The translations under genes were made by a program, and so were the position numbers. This document shows positions 25,901-33,870 of a stretch of 64,000 nucleotides of DNA, one piece after another. The stretch comes from Desulfurococcales archaeon (GTDB lineage Archaea > Thermoproteota > Thermoprotei_A > Sulfolobales > Ignisphaeraceae), in the NCBI GenBank assembly GCA_027066265.1, contig JAMOOB010000490.1, positions 1 to 64,000 on the forward strand, written 5' to 3'. Under the pieces are notes generated by a model, which ran no database searches, was not told the DNA's origin, and was given only the letters and a program-made list of their open reading frames with translations. Within the stretch, counting starts at the first letter, position 1. Each line of letters starts with the position of its first letter.

Positions 25901-28900
25901 CATCGAAGTACCAGTCGTATAGGTGTGGAGCAATGGCATAGTTGTTCGCTAGGTATACGCTTCTTGCTCTGATGATCTGGTAGCTGTGTGGCGCTATGAT
26001 CGCTACGATCCTGTATGTTCCGGCGGGCAGCTTCACGGTGTAGTCCTCGACAAGTCCAGCCGCATTCGTTGCATTAGCAACAACAGCCTCCTTCACGAGC
26101 TCTCCAGATGAAGCATCGTAGAACCTCACCACGGTTCCGAGCGGGAAGAACCTTAGGTGAACAAGGTTATCGCTGGAAGCGTTGTAGATGATCCACAGCC
26201 ACCTCTCTTCTGCAGGAATCCTCTTAACATTACCATATGGTACACCATCGTTGTGGTGTTGTGATAGATCGATGTAGTGCGTTCCGTTGAAGAACGTTGG
26301 GTCTAGGAACAGCGCTAGGTCTGATGCGTTTGCAGTATACACGCTGTTAATCTCGGTCTCGGTAAGAGCTCTGTTGAAGATTCTGACGAAGGCTATGAAT
26401 CCATGACTATACCATCCACTTCTCCGCGAACCGATGAAGAGCGGGTTTCCAACGGGTAGCTTCGTCTCAATGTCAAGCGTTCTCGTACCGACATACGTAG
26501 AATCTACATAGACATCGAAGCGATCGACGAAGTAATTCACGGCTATGTATGTCCACCTACCGCTATGCTCATTCATAGAAACGGACATTTCCCCGTATGT
26601 ATCACCGTTTCCAGTACCAATAACAATCGCATTCACATAAGCATGGGTCAAAAGCCAGAACCCCTTATTAGCATCGCGATCCCAGCTTACGATACCGCAC
26701 CAGGGTTGTTGAAACGTATCGTATTTCACAAGCACTTCAACAGCGAAAGGAAGCGTAGTGATGGTGCTGAACGAAGGTACACTGACACGACTATTAACAC
26801 CATCGAAGTACCAGTCGTATAGGTGTGGTGCTATCGTGGTGTTTGGTTCTATGGCTGCTGTTGTCTCTATGGTTATGTTTGTTGGTAGGGGCATCACGGT
26901 GTAGTACGGCGTTGTTCTCTCGACGAGCTTTAGGAATGGCTGTATGTTGCCTATGTCCACAGCTGTGGCTAGATCGTATGGAACAGCAGCTGTGTATCTA
27001 CCCGGTACGTACCAGCCTATCGACAGATCAGCAGAGACGTACTCCCACCAGACGATCCCTCCGCTGCTCGTTCTCCACGTAGTGTCCTTCTCGCCCAGCT
27101 GACCGCTGTATACAATGATCTGCGGCATAGATGGGTACTGACCGAATGGCGGGCCATTCACGTTGGAGCCGACGCTGGTGACGGGCGCTTCAACGACCAC
27201 TGTATAGACATCCTCTGGGAGCTGTATAGGCACATCGAGCTCCTCTACGAGACCGGCGGGGTTGGTGAAGCCGACAACCCTTATCCACGCAACTAGTGTT
27301 CCGCTCGAAGCGTTGTATATCTTAACAACGCTTCCGTATGGGAAGAACCTTAGGTGCAGATAGCTATCGCTGTAGAGACCGTATATCGTCCATAGCCACC
27401 TATCTTCGTCTAGAACCCTTACGACCGTACCGCGTATATTACCGACGAAATGTCTGGTGAGGTCTAGGTAGTGCGTACCGTTATAGAACGTCGGGTCGAA
27501 GAACAGGATAACACTTCTGCTCACCGCATCTGGTATAGTATGGCTCTCGATGATCTCCCTAACGGTGTTGGCATCCAAAACAGTGTTGTTGACAAAGAGC
27601 AGGTATCTCCATATGCTTGGATCCTGGTATCTAGTGGGTATCCAAGCATTATCCCAGTCAACATCAAAACCAATCTCTATGTAGTAGAAGAATACAAACC
27701 TTGTATATCCAGCATCCAACAAAGACACGTTGTCGATCTCGTTATTATCGATGTAGTACGTAATAGCGTTATCATAGTCATAGGCGAGAGCAAACTCGTT
27801 AGCTGGTGTAGAAGCCCATGGAAAGGCATAGATTTTGTCAGTGTATGGATCTCTTCCTGCAGCAGATCTGTATCCATACGGGTACACATCAATAACAAAG
27901 TAGCCATACCTTGCAGCAGTACGCATAAGGAATACACACCGGCTATCTGATGACATTGGGTATACGGATACTATCATTGTGAACGATTTTGCATAGACAG
28001 CTGGAGTAAACTCAACTCTATTTGCATCAATATGCGGTGTATGTGCGTACGGAGGTACGTAGAGCTTGTATATGTGTGGCACTATCGTTGTTCCTGGTTT
28101 GAGTGTTGCGTTCTGTGTGATTGTTACCCACTGTGTTGTTGGTTTCCATGAGGTGTCTGGCTGTATCCTGTAGACCTCTATGGATGTGGGTGACTCGAAG
28201 CTCGCTGTCTTTTCCACAGCTGTGGGCTCTACCCTGTAGCTCGTATACGGGTTGTCCTGCCCGTAGAGCATGTAGATTGTCTTGGTCTGTCCCGCTCCTA
28301 TCGATATGTAGACGGCTGCGTCGAGCACCCTCTCTGTCTTGGATAGGTAGAGGACGCTGTAGTTCAGCGGCTGTAGTGTTGCTGCGTCCAGGAAGTAGAT
28401 GTCTGTACCGTCCTTGATGCTGCTCCAGTCGGCGAAGTTGGTGTTGTCTAGGTGGATATGTACCCAGCCGGTGTAGTCTACGGGGCTGTACAGCGTGATC
28501 GCTAGACCTGTTCTCGCTCCTCTCAGCAGCCAGATCGCTACGACTCTAGGCTCGTAGCTAGTGTTGAAGATCGCGAGGCTCCCCGCATCTAGCTGGAGCT
28601 GGCTCTGCGCAACCGTGTACCTGCCGTATATCGTCCAGTACCCGGTCTCGTAGTCGAAGTCGTCGTAGGCTGCGAACAGCGGTGAGGTCGATGGTGTCGC
28701 TACGTACTCCGGGTACGGGTTGGTGCCCCCGTAGAACACGTTGTATATCTTCTGACCGGCTGCACCCTCCACCCACAGCACGAAGGGTGGGTAGCTGGAG
28801 AACAGGTAGCTGTAGTACGGCTGACCCTGCTGATCAACCACGTAGGTGTTGAGGTAGCTGAGCAGGTTGGGGTCGGAGACGTTGAGCGGAGCTCCGTAGA

Positions 28901-29099
28901 TCGCTAGCTGACCGAAGAACTGGCTGGATACCCACGTCGCTACGCTGTTGTACTCTATACCGCCCGCAGCGCAGACGATAACCGCTGCCACAGCTGGGAT
29001 CAGCAGGAGCAGTACGGCGGCTAGCCTCGCGAGGGATCCGAGGATCCTCCTCTCGGCTGGAGACAGAACGAGCTCTAGCCTGATACCCACGCTCGCCAC
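22917..29099 (-). CDS. giant surface protein with DUF2341/LamG-like repeats
   Basis: A 2060-residue protein, probably the main attachment or envelope protein. An N-terminal hydrophobic helix (about 25-48) is a signal or anchor. Residues about 120-310 match DUF2341 (DDFDYETGYWTIYGRYTV; LYGQDNPYTSYRVEP). Three concanavalin/LamG-like repeats follow between about residues 330 and 1300, each with a YDWYFDG- or RVEF-type opening, FLDPTFFNGTHYIDL, RWLW and LHLRFFPYG blocks. A beta-rich part and a C-terminal membrane region with three helices (about 1985-2058) finish it. Exact palindromes at 26957 and 28214 are read as TAVD and TAVE. Base composition of the repeat part (about 25.2-28.1 kb) is visibly AT-richer than the ends. 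Confidence 0.88.
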   Translation of the reverse strand: MASVGIRLELVLSPAERRILGSLARLAAVLLLLIPAVAAVIVCAAGGIEYNSVATWVSSQFFGQLAIYGAPLNVSDPNLLSYLNTYVVDQQGQPYYSYLFSSYPPFVLWVEGAAGQKIYNVFYGGTNPYPEYVATPSTSPLFAAYDDFDYETGYWTIYGRYTVAQSQLQLDAGSLAIFNTSYEPRVVAIWLLRGARTGLAITLYSPVDYTGWVHIHLDNTNFADWSSIKDGTDIYFLDAATLQPLNYSVLYLSKTERVLDAAVYISIGAGQTKTIYMLYGQDNPYTSYRVEPTAVEKTASFESPTSIEVYRIQPDTSWKPTTQWVTITQNATLKPGTTIVPHIYKLYVPPYAHTPHIDANRVEFTPAVYAKSFTMIVSVYPMSSDSRCVFLMRTAARYGYFVIDVYPYGYRSAAGRDPYTDKIYAFPWASTPANEFALAYDYDNAITYYIDNNEIDNVSLLDAGYTRFVFFYYIEIGFDVDWDNAWIPTRYQDPSIWRYLLFVNNTVLDANTVREIIESHTIPDAVSRSVILFFDPTFYNGTHYLDLTRHFVGNIRGTVVRVLDEDRWLWTIYGLYSDSYLHLRFFPYGSVVKIYNASSGTLVAWIRVVGFTNPAGLVEELDVPIQLPEDVYTVVVEAPVTSVGSNVNGPPFGQYPSMPQIIVYSGQLGEKDTTWRTSSGGIVWWEYVSADLSIGWYVPGRYTAAVPYDLATAVDIGNIQPFLKLVERTTPYYTVMPLPTNITIETTAAIEPNTTIAPHLYDWYFDGVNSRVSVPSFSTITTLPFAVEVLVKYDTFQQPWCGIVSWDRDANKGFWLLTHAYVNAIVIGTGNGDTYGEMSVSMNEHSGRWTYIAVNYFVDRFDVYVDSTYVGTRTLDIETKLPVGNPLFIGSRRSGWYSHGFIAFVRIFNRALTETEINSVYTANASDLALFLDPTFFNGTHYIDLSQHHNDGVPYGNVKRIPAEERWLWIIYNASSDNLVHLRFFPLGTVVRFYDASSGELVKEAVVANATNAAGLVEDYTVKLPAGTYRIVAIIAPHSYQIIRARSVYLANNYAIAPHLYDWYFDGEDDYIDVGAFNSVDPSSDFAIALMFSPVETPIASVIMGQFGGDPLWVRVNYKGKLAAIYLGGAENPGYHPTQTTYQDLTWRFVAFTVSGTTLNIYVDTSLETTVDIGTGRRFSNGNPLWIGWTPYRTPHPPYRGYIAYTIIYARALDPTSIADLYNNHKLDPTSLVLFLDPTFFNGTHYIDLSPSRYAAIPRGDVKRVPAEERWLWVVPNLYNDGYLHLRFFPYGSIVRLYRHGRVVTSFFVTCTPNAAGLCEDYKVWIPPGTYDIEVLVPYPPIDTVEASVGDIGDLEARDSYDLQTNLTAATSMPMTLLLDMPAVFGLIKNPHVPNLFWGSYFGYSNANATYESPSNDTAVQVRFRYEPGERLAVAILNISLSYGEGIANITAVVYNNGSWLWLCYLPDSRCVNTSIALDSAGWYLLTVVFEKPNRIRILLGNGSYVPGGIYQDTPREFVYSATVYGPFAGTYALGVYVTPSDMYGLHESVLYDWARIVQYPIGRAKIVGTAAVERIYRVSYLLSGNATSLGIYLSGVERLRIIVPRVGDEPIEVWFGNFTPVAVQSSGGVVLGSYTVSTDSVVAVVGNTTAAVRTYTEPGLYVVMSILPNGTAVLYADGEPLMSFSAGSTSFMQVMVEIAGGGTVTGGFFTPLYLDRLKTVSTAPSIVPVSSIAGARGVVVGWIHSEAAGYMVCGINVSTSAELFLDINGTVKSVPIAPAALPAVVVIGYDYNNATGSVSCFAMYVWSEGRYTRYRTAIVEASSPIEVGYAYPFINASTSVAVERFGVTLGWAFEALAKGALSLSILGPVPVGGLVKYVALSRPVIIDISSGELRIYPGGAKGITLRGFRGWTLNFAIAGTSVSGVVVSSDEYVLDVPLGFTAMVVVNPSSRQISIVAAAPSPPVLRATVGRGENITLPSTSIAPPPTPITQLSIDMIVLGGAMIALAIAAARLSGDIGLGIALAGFVATILCAVMGNTYGLALSVLAIVVGIGIRIANR
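26957..26968. repeat. CCACAGCTGTGG palindrome, exact copy 9 (inside a gene)
   Basis: Read as A-T-A-V-D in the giant surface protein. Confidence 0.9.
28214..28225. repeat. CCACAGCTGTGG palindrome, exact copy 10 (inside a gene)
   Basis: Read as P-T-A-V-E in the giant surface protein; a near-copy follows at about 28984. Confidence 0.9.
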
Positions 29100-29161
29100 C
29101 GCGAAGCATGGATATGTATTTAGCTTATAGCTGTTGCTAGAATCAGCATCTCCGGGGGCGC

Positions 29162-29404
29162 ATGCGTATACTCGTCCTCCTGCTCGTGCTGGTGCTGCTG
29201 CTTGTTGTTGGCTACGCTCTGGATCTCCTCGATACCAGCTTCACCGGCGTTGAGGAGAGGCTGAGGGAGGTGGGCATAACGCCTCTTCCCAGCGGCGGTG
29301 AGGAGGAGCTGTGTGTGGATATGGTAGCCACCGCTATTGTTATAGGCGTGGTCGCGATGATGTTCATCATCGTTGCGACGAGTATAAGGTATAGAAGACC
29401 CTAG
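29162..29404 (+). CDS. small two-helix membrane protein
   Basis: An 80-residue protein with an N-terminal hydrophobic helix (MRILVLLLVLVLLLVVGYAL), an amphipathic external part (DTSFTGVEERLREVGITPLPSGGEEELC) and a second helix (VATAIVIGVVAMMFIIVATSI) with a basic end. The ATG follows GGGGGCGC. It is the first of three rightward small genes, divergent from the giant surface protein. Two-helix proteins of this size are typical virion membrane components in spindle-shaped viruses. Confidence 0.72.
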   Translation: MRILVLLLVLVLLLVVGYALDLLDTSFTGVEERLREVGITPLPSGGEEELCVDMVATAIVIGVVAMMFIIVATSIRYRRP

Positions 29405-29425
29405 CACTAGCATCGGTGGACAGAT

Positions 29426-29674
29426 ATGCTCAGGATGCTGCTCGTCGGTCTCGTGATATTCCTCTTCCTGGTGATTGTGCTCGTAGCCGCGGACGTCATC
29501 CTGGCTGCTCTCAGGCTAGGTAATGCCGAGGCTGCTGCGGCGCTGAACGTAACGCCGTCCACGAGGTTCAGCAGCATCATCGAGGCTAGGGTATCTACCG
29601 TGAGCTGGGTGGCGAGCTTCATCATAGCGGCGGCGATGCTTGTATACGGTCTCTACTCCAGGAGAAGGACATAG
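29426..29674 (+). CDS. small two-helix membrane protein
   Basis: An 82-residue protein with helices at about 3-28 and 58-78, a polar middle with an N-glycosylation sequon (NVTPSTRFSS), and a basic C-terminus (YSRRRT). Overall hydrophobic-loop-hydrophobic layout is like that of fuselloviral VP1-type capsid proteins; homology is not shown. It sits 21 bases after the 29162 gene and 9 before 29684, so the three are one operon. Confidence 0.72.
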   Translation: MLRMLLVGLVIFLFLVIVLVAADVILAALRLGNAEAAAALNVTPSTRFSSIIEARVSTVSWVASFIIAAAMLVYGLYSRRRT

Positions 29675-29683
29675 GGTGAGAGG

Positions 29684-29944
29684 ATGAGCGAGCTCATAGC
29701 CGCTCTCGCGGAGGTCCTAGCTCGTAGGAAGGGCATGAGGTGGAGGAGAAGAGGAGCGAGATGGGTAAACCCGCTGCAGGTGAAGAGGGTTCTGATCGAT
29801 GGGCAGGAGCTCCTCGTGAGGGAGGTGCTCCAGATAACGCCCGACGAGATAGTCGTTGTCGATCTGGATGGAACGGTAAAAACGATCCCTAGGAGGAGAG
29901 CAGAGAAGAGCCTTCCGCTCACCTCCTTGCCGCAGCAGCCATAA
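29684..29944 (+). CDS. hypothetical protein, paralogue of the 3182 gene
   Basis: An 86-residue basic protein with an N-terminal helix, an Arg-rich stretch (RRKGMRWRRRGARW) and the beta-rich module VKRVLIDGQELLVREV and VVVDLDGTVKTIP that it shares with the leftward protein at 3182-3472. The C-terminal 26 bases overlap the convergent 29919 gene. Possibly nucleic-acid-binding or a capsid-associated basic protein. Confidence 0.72.
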   Translation: MSELIAALAEVLARRKGMRWRRRGARWVNPLQVKRVLIDGQELLVREVLQITPDEIVVVDLDGTVKTIPRRRAEKSLPLTSLPQQP

Positions 29945-30767
29945 CCGCCCTAAGCCTCTGCTCAACGAACCTCTGCGCCTCTGACCTCGGCTTCTCCCTG
30001 CCTACACCCTTCGTAACCTCTATGCTCTTCCTAGCCACCTCCGAGACCACAGCTGCGGGCATAGGCGCCTTCGCCCCTCTTCCCATAGCCCTCAGGATCT
30101 CTATGGTTCTCCTCACCGCTACCGAGGGTCTACCTATGTTCTCCGCGATGGTCTGGAGAACCTGTCTAGCGGTTCTAGCCTCGGCGCTACCTCCGAGGCT
30201 CTGCGAGACCTCGCGAACGAGCTCTCTGGCTGCTCTGGGCTCGATAGCCGCTATCCTGCCTAGGATCTGCCTAACCTCCTCGACAGCCCGCTTCACGTTC
30301 TCTATCTTTGCGCTGCTGCCCCTCCTAACCAGCTCGATGAGCCTCCTCCTAACCTCCTCGACGGCTCTCCTGATATCTATCCTAACCTCCCTGTACCCGA
30401 GCTCCCTCTTCACCTCCTCCGGAAGGAACTGCGCGACCGCGTCTAGCAGCTTCCTCAGCTCGCTTGGCATAGGCATCGTAGGCTTGGGCATCTCGACACC
30501 TATCAGCTTGCCCAGCAGGTAGAGGCACCACCTCGTATGTATAGGCGTAAGCCTGCACACAGCGATAGCGTCGCCCAGAGCAGCTCTCAGCGACGGTGGT
30601 AGGAGCTGCAGCAGCTGAGACAGCTCATCCCTAGCAACCTCCCCAACCCTCTTCTCGAGCTTGGGTACAGCAGCAACAAGCCTAAGCGAAGGATTGCTAG
30701 AGCTACCCCTAGCAGCGCTAGCAACAAGCTCCTTCAACCTATTCGCAAGCTGAGCCAAGCTAGACAT
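29919..30767 (-). CDS. long helical protein
   Basis: A 282-residue protein that is nearly all helix and rich in Arg, Leu and Ala. Helices such as RRAVEEVRRRLIELVRRG and RELVREVSQSLGG have amphipathic character. A palindrome near-copy (about 30047) is read as PAAVVSEV. It has its own CGCTAC-TATA promoter (30801-30815). No family recognised; a scaffold or nucleoprotein role is possible. Confidence 0.75.
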   Translation of the reverse strand: MSSLAQLANRLKELVASAARGSSSNPSLRLVAAVPKLEKRVGEVARDELSQLLQLLPPSLRAALGDAIAVCRLTPIHTRWCLYLLGKLIGVEMPKPTMPMPSELRKLLDAVAQFLPEEVKRELGYREVRIDIRRAVEEVRRRLIELVRRGSSAKIENVKRAVEEVRQILGRIAAIEPRAARELVREVSQSLGGSAEARTARQVLQTIAENIGRPSVAVRRTIEILRAMGRGAKAPMPAAVVSEVARKSIEVTKGVGREKPRSEAQRFVEQRLRAVMAAAARR

Positions 30768-30800
30768 GTTCTACCCCAAGACAAGAGAAGGAAAAACAAG

Positions 30801-30815
30801 TTTTTAGAGGTAGCG
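30801..30815 (-). promoter_or_regulatory. CGCTAC-TATA promoter for 30767
   Basis: Minus strand: CGCTACCTCTAAAAA, with the TATA-like part about 35 bases before the start codon. A degenerate palindrome (CCACAGCCGTGG, about 30828) stands just upstream. Confidence 0.6.
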
Positions 30816-30852
30816 CATACCAAGCCCACAGCCGTGGAAAAGGGGGATGGGG

Positions 30853-31266
30853 CTAGACGTAGATGAAGATTCTTCTTCCGTCTCCTGTGACAAAGACCAT
30901 GAGGCGGTTTGTATAGGTATCTATTTTGCTCTCCACGATGTTGCCATACGAAGCACCTCCCTGTGTTATGCTTGCTAGCTGTATCGTTCCTCTATCTGCT
31001 GATGCACCGATGTGGACAAGGTCAAATGTGCCGAGGCTTGCAACGGGGTGTTCTCTGTTCTTACTGTAGAGGAAGACTCCTAGGATACCAGACGAGACGA
31101 CTACGTATGTTGGGTTAGGGAAGCTACATCTGACTCTAACACCGTAGTGTACGTCTTCAACACTAGGTTTTCCACCTAGATCTCTACAGAACCTAGCAAC
31201 CTCTCTAGCGATCCTACTAGCCTTGCTCTCGCTTCCAAAACTCTTTACATCCAAGCTTCGAGCCAT
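30853..31266 (-). CDS. hypothetical alpha/beta protein
   Basis: A 137-residue protein. A helix (KASRIAREVARFCRDLGG) is followed by a beta-rich part (YGVRVRCSFPNPTYVVVSSGILGVFLYSK and RLMVFVTGDGRRIFIYV), resembling a small antiparallel-sheet domain with one helix. The longest frame starts at 31443 but reads through a palindrome. ATG 31266 (alternative 31281) fits the TATA at 31301-31306. No family recognised. Confidence 0.7.
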   Translation of the reverse strand: MARSLDVKSFGSESKASRIAREVARFCRDLGGKPSVEDVHYGVRVRCSFPNPTYVVVSSGILGVFLYSKNREHPVASLGTFDLVHIGASADRGTIQLASITQGGASYGNIVESKIDTYTNRLMVFVTGDGRRIFIYV

Positions 31267-31300
31267 ACCAAGCACCAGCATCCTAACCGCATACATAGCA

Positions 31301-31306
31301 TTTATA
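31301..31306 (-). promoter_or_regulatory. TATA box for 31266
   Basis: Minus strand TATAAA, preceded by GAGCGATATG; predicted transcription start about 31276. Confidence 0.55.
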
Positions 31307-31358
31307 CATATCGCTCCTATACTACCCGAAGAAACGTAGCTACAGCTGTGGAAATGGC

Positions 31359-32009
31359 TTACTCTACATGGGCAAGCTTGATGTACTCCTCCATCTTTGG
31401 TACGCTGATCGCGTAGGCTCTTATTATCCCCGGCAGCATCCACCCTGGACCGATGGCCTCGCTGAACGTGCCTCCAAGCGCGTAGTGTAGGTACAGCACT
31501 AGGCGCTTGAACGTCTCTTCATCTATCCTGTCCCTCACCTTCTCCCACAGGTAGTCGAGCGTATTGTTGTTGCCCTCGACGATGATCTTCAGCAGGTCGT
31601 ACGGTGAGAGCCCAACCCTCCTCCTGTACAGCAGGTGCATGAAGTGGTGCACGTTGTCCGCTTTCCTAAGGAGGTCGAGCACGTCGGGGATTATCAGCAG
31701 GAAGACGGGTCTTGGCTCGTCCATGCCCATGTTGTAGAACCTGTCGAAGCTCACGGCGTTTGTGAGGTCTCGCAGCTGCGGTACGTCTATGTCTAGGTAC
31801 CTCCCGTTGATGAGCTCGTTGAGTATAGCCCTCTTAGCGGGCTCGAGCTGCTGCCACAGCTCCTCGGTGTACCTCCTGAGGGCTATATACGTGGGGAACG
31901 GCACGAGCCTCTCGATGGTTGCTCTATCGAGTGCACCGAGCCTGCTTCTGAGCAGCTCGAGAACCTTCCGAACATGGGTAGGAACCTCGTTAGACACCTT
32001 AGTGGGCAT
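31359..32009 (-). CDS. hypothetical helical protein
   Basis: A 216-residue, all-helical soluble protein (VRKVLELLRSRLGALDRATIERL; NVHHFMHLLYRRRVGLSPYDLL; ETFKRLVLYLHYALGG). No catalytic or metal-binding pattern. A near-palindrome (about 31341) lies after the stop. Unknown family. Confidence 0.72.
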   Translation of the reverse strand: MPTKVSNEVPTHVRKVLELLRSRLGALDRATIERLVPFPTYIALRRYTEELWQQLEPAKRAILNELINGRYLDIDVPQLRDLTNAVSFDRFYNMGMDEPRPVFLLIIPDVLDLLRKADNVHHFMHLLYRRRVGLSPYDLLKIIVEGNNNTLDYLWEKVRDRIDEETFKRLVLYLHYALGGTFSEAIGPGWMLPGIIRAYAISVPKMEEYIKLAHVE

Positions 32010-32079
32010 ACCACCTCCCCTCGCGTGCTAGTCATGGAGAGAATATGTGTGTATCGGGATAGAGAAGCGGAAAAACGGT

Positions 32080-32472
32080 TTAGGCTAGCCCAAGGTTCCT
32101 GGCTACGTTCATAACTATCTCGCTGATCTCGCGCATATGCTGAGCGAAGTGGTTCTTCTTGAGCTGTTCGGCTGGTAGTCCGCAGAACGGGCATCTGCCT
32201 GGCTCGAACCTCTTTACCTCGTTGTACGTGGCGAGGATCACCCTATCGACGAGCGGTCCGCGAAACACCAGCTTCTCCCTCATCCTGTGCAGAACGTTCA
32301 TAGCCACCTTCCTAGCGCTGTGATCCGGAACGTTTCTGCCCATCGCGAGCGCTATAGCGTTGTCCAGAACCTTCGGTCTAACCACTCGGAGGTACGTCAT
32401 GTACTTCACCAGCTCGGCAAGCGAGCGCGAGAGCACCTGCCTAACGAGCTGGCTCCTCGAGGTCAAGCTCAC
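32080..32472 (-). CDS. C2H2 zinc-finger-like helical protein
   Basis: A 130-residue protein. After about 90 helical residues comes RCPFCGLPAEQLKKNHFAQH, a CxxC followed by HxxxH with about the C2H2 spacing, then a helical tail. Single C2H2 fingers are frequent in archaeal virus regulators. Two other proteins of the window (49507 and 50911) carry comparable fingers. Likely DNA-binding. Confidence 0.75.
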   Translation of the reverse strand: MSLTSRSQLVRQVLSRSLAELVKYMTYLRVVRPKVLDNAIALAMGRNVPDHSARKVAMNVLHRMREKLVFRGPLVDRVILATYNEVKRFEPGRCPFCGLPAEQLKKNHFAQHMREISEIVMNVARNLGLA

Positions 32473-32599
32473 CCTGTATCAAGGCTACACGCTGCAAGCA
32501 AGGAATATAACCTCTTCACAGCGTGGAGCAGAGAAGAAGCGGAGAGGAAGAGAAAAAGGGGGTTTGGTTTAGGGACCTACGCTATCGCTATGGAACGGG

Positions 32600-32782
32600 C
32601 TAGAGACCGGCTGCGAGTGCTCTGAGCTCTTCTGGTACTCCACCGGTCTCGTGGGCTAGTCTGAGGTACTTGCTCATGCACTCCCTGTAGTTCATTCTGC
32701 CTGCTCTCGCTAGCTTGCTGCATAGGTGAGCTACTTCTGCGAATATTCTTCTCCACTCGGTTCCGCTTATTCTGACTGCCAT
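32600..32782 (-). CDS. small helical protein
   Basis: A 60-residue, basic helical protein (MAVRISGTEWRRIFAEVAHL, CSKLARAGRMNYRECMSKYL) with two cysteines. ATG 32782 follows AGGTGAGAAGT, and the CGCTAC-TATA promoter is at 32820-32833. Unknown family. Confidence 0.68.
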   Translation of the reverse strand: MAVRISGTEWRRIFAEVAHLCSKLARAGRMNYRECMSKYLRLAHETGGVPEELRALAAGL

Positions 32783-32819
32783 ACTTCTCACCTTCGTGTT
32801 GAGGGTGTGGGGTCCGGTC

Positions 32820-32833
32820 TTTTAAATGTAGCG
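32820..32833 (-). promoter_or_regulatory. CGCTAC-TATA promoter for 32782
   Basis: Minus strand: CGCTACATTTAAAA, the best TATA match of this promoter class. Confidence 0.7.
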
Positions 32834-32870
32834 CTCTATCCTCTGAAAAGCAGTTGAGCGGTTAGCTAAC

Positions 32871-33158
32871 CTACGTCTCCCTCTCCTCGACCTTCGTCAC
32901 GATTGGACCGACCTTGGTGATGACGAGGGTTGTTACCCCTAGCAGGAGCTTCGTCGGCTTCTCGATCGTTGTGTAGAGCTTGCCCTCCAGGTAGTAGTTG
33001 GTGATCAGCCTCGTTGCGTAGGTATAGATCCTGCTGGTGATCCTGGTCAGGTAGGTGATTATCTTGGTCGTTATGTGCTTGGTGACGTGCTTGGTGATTA
33101 CTCTGGTGGCTATAGCCCTGTCGAGGTCTACGATGTAGCTCGTGGTGTACCTAACCAT
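32871..33158 (-). CDS. VT-repeat protein
   Basis: A 95-residue protein with an almost continuous run of (hydrophobic)-T-(K/R)-x units (RVITKHVTKHITTKIITYLT, RITSRIYTYATRLITNYY) and a VT-rich C-terminus (LLLGVTTLVITKVGPIVTKV). There are no predicted membrane helices. Promoter at 33196-33210. It is followed closely upstream by another VT protein (33217), which suggests a two-component structural unit. Confidence 0.75.
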   Translation of the reverse strand: MVRYTTSYIVDLDRAIATRVITKHVTKHITTKIITYLTRITSRIYTYATRLITNYYLEGKLYTTIEKPTKLLLGVTTLVITKVGPIVTKVEERET

Positions 33159-33195
33159 CCTTCCAGCACCTCTCGTGTATGCATGGACGCGAGGA

Positions 33196-33210
33196 GATAT
33201 CTAGGTAGCG
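33196..33210 (-). promoter_or_regulatory. CGCTAC-TATA promoter for 33158
   Basis: Minus strand: CGCTACCTAGATATC, about 38-52 bases before the start codon. Confidence 0.55.
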
Positions 33211-33216
33211 GGTATG

Positions 33217-33465
33217 CTATGCTCTGATCCTCCGCATGATGCTCTCGAGCCTCCTCAAAACATCTCTCTGCACAGCTGCCGCCCTATCCGCGAAGAGGCT
33301 GGTTATAGCCGTGACGACGACGGTTACGGTACGCGTCCTGCCGTGCCTATCCCTAACCGTGTACACCGTGAACAGCTTCGTTACCACGCCCACGCGCTTC
33401 GTTACGTGCCTCGTGATGACGTTGGTTACGAACTTCGTTATGTACAGCGTCGGTACGCGGCTCAT
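33217..33465 (-). CDS. VT-repeat protein
   Basis: An 82-residue basic protein with VT units in the first half (YITKFVTNVITRHVTKRVGV), then an Arg-rich strand (VRDRHGRTRTVTVVVTAI) and a C-terminal helix (AAAVQRDVLRRLESIMRRI). Its start overlaps the stop of the membrane protein gene 33462 by four bases, so the two are coupled; it may dock on that protein. Confidence 0.75.
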   Translation of the reverse strand: MSRVPTLYITKFVTNVITRHVTKRVGVVTKLFTVYTVRDRHGRTRTVTVVVTAITSLFADRAAAVQRDVLRRLESIMRRIRA

Positions 33466-33854
33466 CCTCTCACTCTCATGGTGAGCGCGGCTATGATCAG
33501 GGTTATGACTATAGCTATGGCGAACAGCGTCGTGTTCGACACGATCCTCAGTATGCCTAGACCTATCGGCAGCGCCTCGCTCTCCATCCTCTGGAGAACG
33601 CTGTTGTTGGGTACGGGGATCTCGGCGGTGTAGTTACCTACCTGTATCGTCTGCGCGTTCTCCGGGTAGCCGAGGCTCGTCATCGCGACCCCGTGGAACC
33701 AGGCGGTGGTGTTGAGGATGAGCGAGACCCCGTAGGTGATCAGGTTCACGATGTAGCTGATAGCGAGAGCAAGAACTATCCCCGCAATCACGAGGGTTGC
33801 TATTGTCCAGCCCCTACCCTCGTCTCCGCCGAACAGCAGCGACACTCTTACCAC
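33462..33854 (-). CDS. two-helix membrane protein
   Basis: A 130-residue protein: a membrane helix (about 15-45, ATLVIAGIVLALAISYIVNL), a Gly/Asn-rich external segment with sequon-like NTT and NYT sites, a second helix (about 100-122, TTLFAIAIVITLIIAALTM) and a short basic end. Same hydrophobic-loop-hydrophobic layout as other small proteins here. Coupled to the VT protein 33217. Probably a virion membrane protein. Confidence 0.75.
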   Translation of the reverse strand: MVRVSLLFGGDEGRGWTIATLVIAGIVLALAISYIVNLITYGVSLILNTTAWFHGVAMTSLGYPENAQTIQVGNYTAEIPVPNNSVLQRMESEALPIGLGILRIVSNTTLFAIAIVITLIIAALTMRVRG

Positions 33855-33870
33855 CAGTCTATGCCGGGGT

